A stretch of DNA of 64,000 nt from NCBI GenBank assembly GCA_021323535.1, contig JAJONO010000002.1, forward strand, positions 90,184 to 154,183. Direction: 5' to 3'. The stretch is from Bacteroidota bacterium (GTDB lineage: Bacteria; Bacteroidota; Bacteroidia; B-17B0; Aurantibacillaceae). The translations under genes were made by a program, and so were the position numbers. The notes beneath the pieces are model-generated. The model was not told the DNA's origin, did no database searches, and saw nothing but the letters and a program-made list of their open reading frames with translations. Shown one piece after another: positions 1 through 9,300 of this stretch. The stretch's first letter is position 1. Every line of letters starts with the position of its first letter.

Positions 1-661
1 CACCTGCAATCCTGGCATTCTCAATGCACCTGTTCATGTAACTGAGAAATTCTGTCTGCGTGCTTTTACGATCGAGACATGAGGCAATATTAAGACAGCA
101 CGACGCGATTCCGTAATTATCCTTGCTTTGTTCCCTGATCTTTAATGAGCGTTTAAAATAGGACAGGGCCTTTTCGTTTTCCTGTCGTTGAAAATAAACA
201 GCACCCAGATTATTGCAGGCACGGGCAATAGCAACGCTATCACCTAGCGCTTCTGCCACATTCAGAGTTTTTATATAATTGCGGATCGCTTCCGGAAACT
301 TTCCCTGGTAATCGTAACAGATTCCAATGTTAGAATACGCGTCACACAATCCTTTATTGGATTCTGACGCTTCAAAAAACTTAATGGCTTCATTAAAATA
401 AGTAATAGCCGTATCATACTTTCCCTCGTATAAATAACAAAGAGCGATGTAATTCTTTCCTAATCCCCTTCCCTTTGTATATTTTTTTTCACTGGATTCC
501 TTATAAATTTTATCCGCTAAATATTTCGCCGAATCCAGGTTTGTTTTTAAATGATTACGAAAACGCTCAGCCAGTTTTGCAAAATAGATGCTGTCGTTCT
601 GAGAGAACAATTTTCCACCCAGGAATAACATTAGAAAAATATATTTGTGATAACAACGCAA
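1..661 (-). CDS. TPR-repeat protein, C-terminus beyond the window
   Basis: This open frame runs off the left edge, so only the N-terminal 220 or so residues are visible. After a hydrophobic start it is a run of tetratricopeptide repeats, with motifs such as CDAYSNIGICYDYQGKFPEA and ACNNLGAVYFQRQENEKALS, as in the sensor halves of the other TPR proteins here. I chose TTG at 661 because it adds a basic MRCYHK segment before the hydrophobic stretch and ends in LFSQ, a good signal peptide. ATG at 631 is the alternative and gives a poorer one. It lies downstream of and in the same direction as the SpoIIE gene at 820-2985. The missing half could be a SpoIIE phosphatase, a histidine kinase or a LuxR-type domain; this cannot be decided here. 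Confidence 0.8.
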   Translation of the reverse strand, partial: MRCYHKYIFLMLFLGGKLFSQNDSIYFAKLAERFRNHLKTNLDSAKYLADKIYKESSEKKYTKGRGLGKNYIALCYLYEGKYDTAITYFNEAIKFFEASESNKGLCDAYSNIGICYDYQGKFPEAIRNYIKTLNVAEALGDSVAIARACNNLGAVYFQRQENEKALSYFKRSLKIREQSKDNYGIASCCLNIASCLDRKSTQTEFLSYMNRCIENARIAG

Positions 662-677
662 GATTCTCTGAGCTTTA

Positions 678-747
678 AAGTTGTTTAATAGTTTAAGACA
701 GTTCAAATAGTCTTTTGAACAATTTTAAACTTCTTTAAACAATTTTG
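678..747. repeat. AT-rich GTTTAAA-word tract, copy 1
   Basis: This intergenic tract is built from repeated GTTTAAA-like and GTTCAAA-like words. It contains a perfect inverted repeat, GTTCAAA and TTTGAAC separated by 6 nt, at 701-720. Read in the direction of the flanking genes, it shares the 17-mer pattern GTTTAAAATnGTTCAAA with the tract at 32221-32290, at an equivalent intergenic place. No coding capacity is seen. Confidence 0.55.
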
Positions 748-751
748 AGAT

Positions 752-813
752 CTAAACGCGAATTCCAATTATACAAACATCCCTTCGACAGTCCTCAGGG
801 CAGGCTACTCCGT
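752..813 (-). pseudogene. Remnant of a SpoIIE-gene 3' end after the stop codon of 820-2985
   Basis: Seven bases beyond the TAA stop of the SpoIIE gene there is a 62-bp segment whose last codons read DVCIIGIRV followed by TAG. This is the invariant C-terminal motif (VDDVCVIGIRI) of the SpoIIE proteins in this window. The segment begins with ACGGAGTAG and includes CCCTTCGACA...CTCAGGG on the plus strand, a word resembling a common dispersed bacterial repeat. A matching ungapped 62-bp segment follows the gene at 15128-17197 (about 42 of 62 positions equal by hand count). It is probably the scar of a lost or recombined paralogue. Confidence 0.6.
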
Positions 814-819
814 ATGCTA

Positions 820-2985
820 TTATATTCTTATTCCAATTACGCATACGTCGTCAACCTGTTCCAGTTTTCCTTTCCAGCTTTCGAAAGTTGATTCCAATTG
901 TATTTTCTGATCTTTCAATTGATGTTCAATCATCAACAAAAGAATTTCTTTCATCTGCGAATATTTGAACTTCTTTCCTTTTGGTCCGCCAAACTGGTCG
1001 GCGAAACCGTCGCTGAAAATATATAAGACGTCTCCTTTATGAAGATCGATCTCATGATTGGTAAAAGGAAGAGATTTTCCCATGAAATAACCTATCGGTC
1101 GTTTATCTGCAGTATATTGAATTACTTCCCAGCTTCCCGAACGTTTGGTAAACAACCAGAGCGGGTTATTTGCTCCGGCAAATTCAACTTTTGTATTCCC
1201 TTCGTAAAAAGAAAGAAGCGCCATATCCATTCCATCCTTCGACTCCCCTACTTCACCGGTTTGTTTTAAAGATGTTTTTACTTTGTTTCTCAACTCGCTT
1301 AAAATTTCCGAAGGCCGAACAATTCCTTTTTCATTTACAACTTCATTAAGGAAGGCGGTTCCGATCATACTCATTAAAGCACCCGGGACACCATGCCCTG
1401 TACAATCCGCCGCTGTAATTATTTTACGATCATTCTTTTTGTTATACCAGTAAAAATCGCCGCTGATAACATCCTTCGGTTTATAAATGACAAAAGTTTC
1501 CGACAAAAAATCAGGGCTTATTTCAGGTGAGGGTAAAATCACTCCCTGTATTCTCTGTGCGTAATTAATGGAATCGGTAATATCTTTATTCTTCTCTTCA
1601 ATGATTTTATTTTTCTCAGAAAGTTCAACCAGGGATTGTTTCTTTTGTTTGTATCCCCTGAAAATAAAAAAGGCCATTCCTATTACCAGAATAAATCCTC
1701 CTATGAACGCGTTACGTTGTGTTTCCTTTTGTTTTGTTTTAAGGGCCTCTTCCTTAATCTGTGAATTCTGTTCAAGTATTCTTCTATCCTTTAACTCGGT
1801 GTCGTACTTTGTTTGCATTTCGGTCATTTGCTCCGAACGTTCCACATTGAGTACCGAATCTTTTATAGCTTCATATTTTTTTCTGTACAAAAGCGCGTTT
1901 TTAAGATCGCCTTCTCCTTCAAAATCTTTCGCAATGGCGTCGTAAAGCGTAACGCGTTCTTCCCTTAAACCATTTTTCAAAATAATGTCAAGGGCTTTAA
2001 AATGATTCTCCTTGGCGAGTTTTATATCTTTGAGTGCAAAATAATCGGCTCCGAGATTAATATATGAAGAGGCAATTCCTAACTCATCGCCAAGTGATTC
2101 TTTAATAGCCAGTGATTTTTGGTTAGCGCGAATGGCGGATTGATAATCTCCAAGGTCGTAATACACGCCACCAAGATTATTGTAACACAAACCCTGCCCC
2201 TGGGGATTTTCTATTTCGGTAAACTTACGTAACGCGTCTTCGTAATATCGTTTAGCGATAAGGTCCTTCTCGTCGAAATCGTAAATAATCCCAATGTTAA
2301 GAATTGTATTGGCCAGGCTTTTTACGTCAAGTGGATTTTTCATATTCGCTTTACGTTTCTTCATATCAAGCGCCTTATTAAAGTAGATGAGCGCTTTATC
2401 ATAATCCTGAATTCCTTTATATACAAGCCCAAGGTTATTATACGCAGAAGCTGTCATGAGCGTATCTCTTATCTCTTCGGCAATGCGGGCCGACTCGAGA
2501 CAGTATTTCATTGCGTTCTGAAAATCGCCGCGAATGATATAACCCTGTCCGATGTTTCCGTTGGAAGCAGCGATTCCTTTTTTCCATTTTATTTCTTTAC
2601 GGAGTTCCAGCGCCTTTAAATGGAAATAGATGACCGAGTCTGGCATACCCAGAACATTATATACATTTCCAAAAGCGAATAAGACATTGCTCTCTCCTTT
2701 TTTATCTTTTATCTTTTCGGAGAGTTTAAGGGCCTGATCACCTATACGAAGAGCCTTATCCGGATCAAATGCCGTATAATTCACACAGAGGTGATAGTAC
2801 GTAATAACCTTGTTGGTGTCTTCTTTTGAGTTTTTAAGTACAAGTTCCAGCGAATCAATAATGCGTTTTTTACCAACCGGAATTTTCGCTTGTGATTTTA
2901 TGGTTAAAGAAAAAAGGAAAAATACACAGAAAACAATTATCTGCACATTAAAAACCTTTTTTGTATAATTATTTGATAGCCGCAA
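820..2985 (-). CDS. TPR sensor with C-terminal SpoIIE/PP2C-type serine phosphatase
   Basis: The 721-residue protein has an N-terminal hydrophobic signal (VQIIVFCVFFLFSLTIKSQA), a TPR domain over about residues 60-390 (repeats such as YNNLGLVYKGIQDYDKALIY), and a single membrane helix near 430-447. A short coiled coil (KNKIIEEKNKDITDSINYAQ) and a SpoIIE domain from about 500 to the end follow. The acidic metal-binding residues of PP2C phosphatases are present: SGDFYW, DCTGHGVPGA, DGMD, SDGFADQFGG and VDDV. The likely topology is a periplasmic TPR sensor and a cytoplasmic phosphatase that would dephosphorylate an anti-sigma-factor antagonist, as RsbU does. No dedicated partner is adjacent. The start is TTG at 2985, preceded by TAATTTAG, close to the TAnnTTTG promoter element. 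A duplicated tail remnant follows its stop. Confidence 0.93.
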   Translation of the reverse strand: MRLSNNYTKKVFNVQIIVFCVFFLFSLTIKSQAKIPVGKKRIIDSLELVLKNSKEDTNKVITYYHLCVNYTAFDPDKALRIGDQALKLSEKIKDKKGESNVLFAFGNVYNVLGMPDSVIYFHLKALELRKEIKWKKGIAASNGNIGQGYIIRGDFQNAMKYCLESARIAEEIRDTLMTASAYNNLGLVYKGIQDYDKALIYFNKALDMKKRKANMKNPLDVKSLANTILNIGIIYDFDEKDLIAKRYYEDALRKFTEIENPQGQGLCYNNLGGVYYDLGDYQSAIRANQKSLAIKESLGDELGIASSYINLGADYFALKDIKLAKENHFKALDIILKNGLREERVTLYDAIAKDFEGEGDLKNALLYRKKYEAIKDSVLNVERSEQMTEMQTKYDTELKDRRILEQNSQIKEEALKTKQKETQRNAFIGGFILVIGMAFFIFRGYKQKKQSLVELSEKNKIIEEKNKDITDSINYAQRIQGVILPSPEISPDFLSETFVIYKPKDVISGDFYWYNKKNDRKIITAADCTGHGVPGALMSMIGTAFLNEVVNEKGIVRPSEILSELRNKVKTSLKQTGEVGESKDGMDMALLSFYEGNTKVEFAGANNPLWLFTKRSGSWEVIQYTADKRPIGYFMGKSLPFTNHEIDLHKGDVLYIFSDGFADQFGGPKGKKFKYSQMKEILLLMIEHQLKDQKIQLESTFESWKGKLEQVDDVCVIGIRI

Positions 2986-3019
2986 GAGCTACTAAATTAA
3001 CAAAAAAAGCCCAGTGTGT

Positions 3020-3652
3020 TTAAAAAACAAGGCCCTTTTCTACAACAATACGCGTGAGAGAGGCCACATTGTGGATGTTGAGTTTTGTAAAAATATTATT
3101 CTTATGTACATCCACCGTTTTAGGGCTGATAAATAATTTTTCAGCTATTTCACGGGAAGTATTTCCGCCTATTATGAGTTTGATAACATCAAGCTCACGT
3201 TGGGTAAGCGTTGCCGACCGTTCGGACACCGAGTTTTTTTCTTCTACGAGTTTATTGGAACATGATCGGTGAACGTAAACATCACCTTTATGCACCGAAA
3301 TAATGGCATCGAACAATTCCTCCTTCGACGCGATCTTAGGAAGAAAGCCTTTTACACCTGCCTGAAACATTTTCTTAATATAACCTGCCTCTGAATGCAT
3401 AGTTAAGGCCAGTACTTTTACCCATGGCGTTGTGTTATTAATAATTCCAGTTGCTACAATTCCATCAAGTATGGGCATGTTGATATCCATTAACACAAGA
3501 TCCACTTTTCTGATTTTTATCTGGTCAATGACTTCTTGTCCGTTGCCAACACAGGCCACAACCTCCATATCGGGCCTGCTTTGAATAAGTACCTGCCAGG
3601 CTTCTCTTAAAAGCGTGTAATCATCCGCTATTACAATTTTTATCTTATTCAT
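3020..3652 (-). CDS. NarL/LuxR-family response regulator
   Basis: The protein has 210 residues. The receiver domain covers about residues 1-120, with acidic pocket D10-D11, phosphoacceptor D56 in LVLMDINMP, a conserved T/S in LALTMHSE and K in the FLPK motif. A GerE/LuxR-type helix-turn-helix follows at about 145-205 (LTQRELDVIKLIIGGNTSRE, then KTVDVHKNNIFTKL). It is a DNA-binding transcriptional regulator. Its start overlaps the end of the histidine kinase gene at 3645-5051 by 8 bp, so the two are co-translated and very likely form a cognate pair in which the kinase phosphorylates D56. The target genes are not visible. Confidence 0.95.
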   Translation of the reverse strand: MNKIKIVIADDYTLLREAWQVLIQSRPDMEVVACVGNGQEVIDQIKIRKVDLVLMDINMPILDGIVATGIINNTTPWVKVLALTMHSEAGYIKKMFQAGVKGFLPKIASKEELFDAIISVHKGDVYVHRSCSNKLVEEKNSVSERSATLTQRELDVIKLIIGGNTSREIAEKLFISPKTVDVHKNNIFTKLNIHNVASLTRIVVEKGLVF

Positions 3653-5051
3653 ATACTTGTTTAACTTTTTTCTTTAAATCGTTCTTATTTTTCTTGTTGG
3701 TCGGAAGGGAACTATAGTTATTGAACATTCCAAAAACAACGGATATGCTGGTTCCTTCATTAAGTGTAGAATTAATTATGGCGTGGGTTTGCAGTAGTTC
3801 GGCGCGCAGGTTAATATTTTTGAGGCCATTGCCGGGATTGATCTTTTCCTTATTGAAGCCGGTTCCATTATCTTTTATCTGAAGACTCACAAGGCGAAGA
3901 TCAGTTTGTAATCTTACGGTTATATGTGAGGCCTGTGAATATTTAAGGCTGTTATTAAGGGCTTCCTGCGCGATCCGGAAAATATGAAGCTTACGATCTG
4001 GTGAAAGAAGTTTGTAATTGCTGGAATTATCTACATTCAGACTTACCTGCATTTTTCCTGGAATAGTAGATTGAGAGCACAATTCAAAAAGCAGATCGCA
4101 GATATTTTCAGAAGCAAGATCGATTGGCTGAAGATTGTAAGAGATATTTCTTAGTTCTTCGATGGCGTTGGCAATCAATCCGGCCAGCTCCTTCATTTTT
4201 CCGGAATTTTTCCCATCAGGAATTTCCACCGATTCCATTTGAATCTTAATGACCGTAAGTAATTGTCCGACTCCATCATGAATTTCTCTCGAAATACGTT
4301 TACGCTCTGTTTCCTGGCTGGACAAAGCCGAGCGAATGGATGCTTTGCGCCTGTCATCGATCGCGTTTACCAGGAGTTGATTGCTTCTTAAGAGTTGTTT
4401 TTTGAGTTCTTTGGAAGCTTTGATCTGACTAATGATCAGAAACACAAGAAGCGCAACAAACGTGAGGAGGTTGAGAAAGAAGGAACTCCTCATATCCATT
4501 ACAGTTTTAAGTGATTCGGAATAAATGGTCGGAAAAATAACGAGGCAGATGAATAATCCGGCCAATGGATACACAATGTGAAATACAGAATGGATGTTAT
4601 CGCGTTTGATGAGATTGGAGTTAACAAAGGTGGCAATCAGGATGGAGATGAAAAAGTAAAGATAATATCCACCTTGTGCGTTTTCGTTGTTGAAAGTATA
4701 ATACTCCAAAAAAACAAGCTGAAAGGATGTTAGAAAATGAATGAAATGTCCGGATAATTCAACCTTGCCGATCCATTTAAATGCCTGACCAATAACCAGG
4801 AAAAAACCAATCAGGAGTATAAGCATCACTTTGTTTAAATCGTGGGAAAAGAAGTAGTTGATGGATCCCAGGAAAAAAACAATGGAGACAAAAACAACGG
4901 TGATACGGTTTGTATGAATAATATAAGCTTCTACCTGTTTATTTTGCTGATCCATAAACGGAACATTGTTCGTTCCAATATGGCTCCAGCGGCGAAACTG
5001 TTTAAACAAAAAGTGTTTTATCAGTCTGAATAAATGAACCAATGCCTGCAT
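3645..5051 (-). CDS. Membrane sensor histidine kinase, HisKA_3 (NarX/DegS) type
   Basis: This 468-residue kinase has about six hydrophobic helices between residues 48 and 210 and no large extracellular domain. A short coiled coil follows, then the dimerisation/phosphoacceptor motif ERKRISREIHDGVGQLL with H258 as the likely phosphorylated histidine. A HATPase domain at the C-terminus has N and G boxes (EALNNSLKYS, DNGTGFN, GNGLKNI). This architecture pairs with NarL-type regulators, and one is encoded immediately downstream with an 8-bp overlap. The ATG at 5051 is supported by a rare clear Shine-Dalgarno sequence (GGAGG, 6 nt upstream). An internal ATG at residue 33 is a less supported alternative. 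The signal sensed is unknown, possibly a membrane-associated cue. Confidence 0.95.
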   Translation of the reverse strand: MQALVHLFRLIKHFLFKQFRRWSHIGTNNVPFMDQQNKQVEAYIIHTNRITVVFVSIVFFLGSINYFFSHDLNKVMLILLIGFFLVIGQAFKWIGKVELSGHFIHFLTSFQLVFLEYYTFNNENAQGGYYLYFFISILIATFVNSNLIKRDNIHSVFHIVYPLAGLFICLVIFPTIYSESLKTVMDMRSSFFLNLLTFVALLVFLIISQIKASKELKKQLLRSNQLLVNAIDDRRKASIRSALSSQETERKRISREIHDGVGQLLTVIKIQMESVEIPDGKNSGKMKELAGLIANAIEELRNISYNLQPIDLASENICDLLFELCSQSTIPGKMQVSLNVDNSSNYKLLSPDRKLHIFRIAQEALNNSLKYSQASHITVRLQTDLRLVSLQIKDNGTGFNKEKINPGNGLKNINLRAELLQTHAIINSTLNEGTSISVVFGMFNNYSSLPTNKKNKNDLKKKVKQVYE

Positions 5052-5057
5052 TTTTTT

Positions 5058-5100
5058 CCTCCCCCAGCACCTTTTTGGTACTGATTTTAATTCAAATTTA
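5058..5100 (-). promoter_or_regulatory. Promoter -7 element and Shine-Dalgarno of the kinase-regulator operon
   Basis: On the minus strand TAAATTTG (5100-5093) matches the Bacteroidota -7 consensus TAnnTTTG. GGAGG (5062-5058) sits 6 nt before the ATG at 5051. SD sequences are otherwise scarce in this window, so this one fixes the start. No good -33 TTG was seen at the usual distance. Confidence 0.5.
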
Positions 5101-5219
5101 TCGTATACCGTTAAGAGCTATTTGATTCAATTAATATAAAAGGGAGCACAATTAACCAAATAGTCTTTTTAATTAATGAAATATGAATCAATTGAATCTG
5201 TGATACTTACCTTAGTTAC

Positions 5220-7121
5220 ATGCTGATATCCTATTTTAAAAACTGTCTGCCTTTACTTTTAGTAATTAATTTATCCCCAAAAAAGTTTAAATCCTTATCA
5301 GCACCGGGATTCCAGCCAGTTTCTTACGATTCAGAAGGTCCGGTAAAGGGGGGGGATCCGGAATTGTCGGTCAGCACTCCAACTCTGTTATCTTATCCCA
5401 ACAATCCTAACCCTGATAAGAAACAGGTTTTTAAAAAGCTGTTTAACGAAGTAGAAAAAATAAAACGATCGGGTGATCTAAAAGAACTTTTCAAAATATA
5501 CTCTCTTTTAGGTTCAAGATATTATGAGAACAACGATTATGTGAGCTCGCTCAGATACTATGGTATGGCGCTTGAACAATTCAAAGGGAACCCTTCTGAT
5601 ACTAATTATGTTGAAGTACTGGTAAGAACAGGGGTCATTAATAGCGAAATGAGAAATCATGAAATTGCTTACACTATTTTTAAGAAAGCTATTACAATTC
5701 TTGAGCACATGGAAGGAGAAAACCATGCGCTTAGCTACAAGTATTACCTGAACATGGCTTCGGAATATTACCGCCTGGATAAGATCCCCGAAGCGGAGAG
5801 TTATTACAGAACACACCTCAAACACAGTATACTTTTCAATGACAGCATACAGATCGGGAAAGCCTTATTCGGCTTATCAAGAATTGAACTACAAAAAAAT
5901 AATCTTACTGAAGCGTTACGGTTAGCGAAACAATCCTTTTCTATTTTATCTTCAAATAAAGCGGATAAAAAAACAAGAATGGTCTGCGCCCTTAATTTTA
6001 GTCATATCTACATACATCTTAAGCAATATGACAATGCGCTAATCGAAGCAGAAAAAGCATTTACCCAGGCGCGGGAAGCTAATGATCTCAAAATATTGTC
6101 AGAGGCGGCTTTTCACCTTAAAACGATTTACTACGAAAAAAAGGATTACGAGTCCGCTTTCAACTACCAGGAATTTTACTCCCTGTTAAAAGACAGTTTG
6201 TTTAATCTGAATAAAAAACTGGAGCTGTTCACCCAGAGTGTAAACTATGAGTTTGAGCAGAAAAGTAAACAGGACAGCCTTCACCACTCGTCTGTACGGC
6301 AAAAACTGGAGAATGAGCTGCAGATAAAAGAAGTAAAACAAAGATCGAACAATATCATTTTTTTTGCTGTGGGATTTGGAGTTGTCGCTGTTATGATGTT
6401 CTATTTTTACGCGCACAAACAAAATCGTCAGAAACAACAGATCGAATATGAAAAGAGACTTTCAGAAGCCAAAATCACTACCCTTATTGCCCAGATCAAT
6501 CCTCACTTTGTTTTTAATTCCCTAAATTCCATTCTCTCGTTTATTCAAAGTTCGAACAAAGAAGAGGCTATAAAATACCTGAGTAAATTTTCGAAAATTG
6601 TGCGGCTCATCCTTGAGGGTTCTAACCAGCAAACTGTAACAGTAAACGATGAAATGCAATTACTCCGCTTATATGTCGAACTGGAACAATTGCGTAATGA
6701 TCATCAATTTGATTTCACCATCGAGGTTGGGGAGGAAATAGACCGGTTCAATACTGAAATACCTGTGATGATGCTTCAACCGTTCATTGAAAACGCTATT
6801 CTTCACGGCATTCAGAATAAAATCAGTTTATCGAAAGAAATAAAAGTTGATTATCGTGGTTTGTTAAACATCAGTTACGAGCAAAAAGGGAGTAAAATCG
6901 TATGCTCTATAAAGGACAATGGGGTTGGAAGAAAAAAAAGCAGGGAGCTTATGCATGAAAGTATGTTCCGGTACCGCTCCATGGGCCCCGAATTTGTTGA
7001 AAAACGACTTGAGCTTCTTACCGGCAGTGCCTGTTGTATTAAATATAATGACATTTATCATGAACTCACCAATGAACCCGTTGGAACCGAGGTTGTCATA
7101 GAATTGCCTATAATGAACTGA
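5220..7121 (+). CDS. TPR-containing LytS/YehU-type sensor histidine kinase, copy 1
   Basis: The protein has 633 residues. A weak N-terminal signal is followed by TPR repeats at about 80-340 (YYENNDYVSSLRYYGMALEQ; YYEKKDYESAFNYQEF), a coiled segment, a membrane helix near 382-402 and a His_kinase/HATPase module of the LytS type. The phosphoacceptor motif is AQINPHFVFNSLNSI with H429; the ATPase has MLQPFIENAILHGIQNK and DNGVGRKKS. It is the upstream member of a tandem pair with 7305-9290, which has nearly the same motif spacing. The LytTR regulator at 9301 is the probable phosphotransfer partner. Signalling likely starts from TPR-mediated protein contacts in the periplasm. The region before the ATG contains TACCTTAG, also found before copy 2. 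Confidence 0.93.
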   Translation: MLISYFKNCLPLLLVINLSPKKFKSLSAPGFQPVSYDSEGPVKGGDPELSVSTPTLLSYPNNPNPDKKQVFKKLFNEVEKIKRSGDLKELFKIYSLLGSRYYENNDYVSSLRYYGMALEQFKGNPSDTNYVEVLVRTGVINSEMRNHEIAYTIFKKAITILEHMEGENHALSYKYYLNMASEYYRLDKIPEAESYYRTHLKHSILFNDSIQIGKALFGLSRIELQKNNLTEALRLAKQSFSILSSNKADKKTRMVCALNFSHIYIHLKQYDNALIEAEKAFTQAREANDLKILSEAAFHLKTIYYEKKDYESAFNYQEFYSLLKDSLFNLNKKLELFTQSVNYEFEQKSKQDSLHHSSVRQKLENELQIKEVKQRSNNIIFFAVGFGVVAVMMFYFYAHKQNRQKQQIEYEKRLSEAKITTLIAQINPHFVFNSLNSILSFIQSSNKEEAIKYLSKFSKIVRLILEGSNQQTVTVNDEMQLLRLYVELEQLRNDHQFDFTIEVGEEIDRFNTEIPVMMLQPFIENAILHGIQNKISLSKEIKVDYRGLLNISYEQKGSKIVCSIKDNGVGRKKSRELMHESMFRYRSMGPEFVEKRLELLTGSACCIKYNDIYHELTNEPVGTEVVIELPIMN

Positions 7122-7304
7122 TTCGCCTCTTCAACTTCTTTAAGTCCATCTAAGCCGATTTAGTAGAATAGGCTTATCACAAGCGGCTTTTCGCTTAACA
7201 AAACGCCATTCTCGATTAACGAAAACAATGCGCTTTTAGCTGTTTTATCTTTAAAATCTATACCTTAGATGTAGCTGAAAACCCCTTCCCAACATATTAT
7301 TTTA

Positions 7305-9290
7305 TTGCTTTTTTTGTGCTTTAAATTTGTCAATAGCCAGGTTAATTATACTCAGCTGTATGAGAAAATAAGAAAAGGCGATACTGCTTTTTTAAAGAAT
7401 TCGGAATCTTCCGCGGCCTCATTATTTACTGATACAAAAGGAGGCGTACAAAGCAAATTAAAAAGCTTAAACATTAAAAACACGTCTTCACAGTTTTACT
7501 ATATTCTCTGCCACTCGCATATTGAGAATATGCGTAATGAAAAAGGTTCAGAAATACTTAAAGATCTTCTTATCGCTCACCAGATTGCAAAAGCGTCAAA
7601 GAACAATGATCTCCAGTTTGTGATTTACCGGGAACTCGGAGACTATTATCTCCGTCATTACGATTACTCGAGTTCGCTCAGGTATTTCAATCTCGCCAAA
7701 GAAATATATACCGGAAAAACAACCGAGGAAGCCTTTTTAGATATCGTTCTGAAAATTGCAAAGATCAATGGGGAGGGAGATAACACAAAATTCGCCCTTG
7801 ATGAGCTTAACAAAGTTCTGAATACTCTAAATCATAATCCAAAAGATATACCCCGAATGCGGGCGCAGGTCTACCAGGGGCTGGGAGCGATGAATCTGCG
7901 CGAAAAAAAAATTGAACTATCGAAAGAATATTATCAGAAGGCCTACGACATATTTGCTTCTCTGAAAGACACCATCGGCATGTCCCGATCTGTACTGGGC
8001 TTCGGAATTATCCAGGGTGTTCTCGGATCTATTGAACAACGTAACGGAAACAACAAAAATGCCAGAACACATTTTAAAGCTTCACTGGATCAATACAAAA
8101 CCGCTGAGAAAATAGTAAGTCCTCTCATTACCGGAAATGATCTCAGGTGGGGAATTATGCTTTATATCTGCGATGCTCACATTTCACTTAACAATCTGAA
8201 ACAGGCAACCATTCTTGCCGAAAGGGTTTATAATGAATCAGCCGAAGCAAAAAAAATGCGAATCACAATGGATGCATGCTTGTTTCTCACTGAAATTTTT
8301 AATGCGGAAAGAAATTTTGAGAAAGCGCTAAAGTATAACAGCCGTTATGTTATTCTGAGAGATAGTATTTTAAGTGTTGACCGTTCACATGATCTTCTCA
8401 TCCAAACCATCAGTTTTGAATTTAACCAGAAAGCCAAAGCCGACAGTCTCAAATTCATAAGTGAAAAACAGAGACTTGAACATGCGCTTCAATTAAAAGA
8501 AGTTAACCAACGGATCATCTACATTATTTTTGCCGGCCTTGTGGTGATAGTAGGACTGATCATTGCTTTTTATCTTTACGCGGTGAGACAGAAAAAGCAG
8601 GAACAGAAAATTGAATTTGAACGCAAGTTATCTGAGGCAAAAATCACAACATTACTTGCGCAAATCAATCCTCATTTTGTTTTCAACTCCCTTAATTCCA
8701 TCCTTTCTTTTATTCAGAACTCAAATAAGGAAGAAGCTATAAAGTATCTTTCCAAGTTTTCGAAAATAATCCGGCATGTTTTGGAAGGTTCCGACAAGCA
8801 AACTGTTTCGGTGCATGATGAAATCACTATTCTAAAACTTTATATCGAGCTCGAACAATTGAGATACAACCATCTGTTCGATTTCGATATCAGGGTTAAT
8901 CCTTCTATTGATAAATTCAACACCGAAATTCCGGTAATGATGCTTCAACCCTTTATTGAAAACGCACTTATTCACGGAATTCAGAATAAGATCAGAATAA
9001 GCCGAGAATATAAAGTAAGTTACAAAGGCGAACTTATTGTTAATTATACTCAGCTGAGTAATAAAATAGTTTGCACTGTGACAGACAATGGCATTGGAAG
9101 AAAAAAAAGTTATCAATTAAAGAACGAAAATTTTTTCGGACACCGCTCGCTTGGTATAAAATTCACGGAAAAAAGACTGGAGCTATTGAGCAGAAACGAG
9201 TGCAGAATTATTTATAACGACCTTCATGACACTAAAACAAATGAACCAACAGGAACAGAAGTTATTGTAGAATTACCGATATTAAATTAA
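7305..9290 (+). CDS. TPR-containing LytS/YehU-type sensor histidine kinase, copy 2
   Basis: This 661-residue paralogue of the preceding kinase has TPR repeats at about 60-350 and a membrane helix near 405-427. The kinase motif ITTLLAQINPHFVFNSLNSI carries H457, and the ATPase has MLQPFIENALIHGIQNK, DNGIGRKKS and a terminal PTGTEVIVELPI. TTG at 7305 gives a short hydrophobic start. An in-frame CTG at 7275 would give MKTPSQHIILLLFLCFKF, a more typical signal peptide, so the true start may lie 30 bp upstream. It ends 10 bp before the LytTR regulator, so the two are co-transcribed. The high identity of the kinase halves and weak identity of the TPR halves suggest duplication followed by divergence of the sensor. 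Confidence 0.93.
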   Translation: MLFLCFKFVNSQVNYTQLYEKIRKGDTAFLKNSESSAASLFTDTKGGVQSKLKSLNIKNTSSQFYYILCHSHIENMRNEKGSEILKDLLIAHQIAKASKNNDLQFVIYRELGDYYLRHYDYSSSLRYFNLAKEIYTGKTTEEAFLDIVLKIAKINGEGDNTKFALDELNKVLNTLNHNPKDIPRMRAQVYQGLGAMNLREKKIELSKEYYQKAYDIFASLKDTIGMSRSVLGFGIIQGVLGSIEQRNGNNKNARTHFKASLDQYKTAEKIVSPLITGNDLRWGIMLYICDAHISLNNLKQATILAERVYNESAEAKKMRITMDACLFLTEIFNAERNFEKALKYNSRYVILRDSILSVDRSHDLLIQTISFEFNQKAKADSLKFISEKQRLEHALQLKEVNQRIIYIIFAGLVVIVGLIIAFYLYAVRQKKQEQKIEFERKLSEAKITTLLAQINPHFVFNSLNSILSFIQNSNKEEAIKYLSKFSKIIRHVLEGSDKQTVSVHDEITILKLYIELEQLRYNHLFDFDIRVNPSIDKFNTEIPVMMLQPFIENALIHGIQNKIRISREYKVSYKGELIVNYTQLSNKIVCTVTDNGIGRKKSYQLKNENFFGHRSLGIKFTEKRLELLSRNECRIIYNDLHDTKTNEPTGTEVIVELPILN

Positions 9291-9300
9291 ATAAATATAT

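Noticed and set aside
475..678. Small plus-strand frame at the left end
   Set aside because: It is the reverse of the truncated TPR gene, which has clear TPR motifs.
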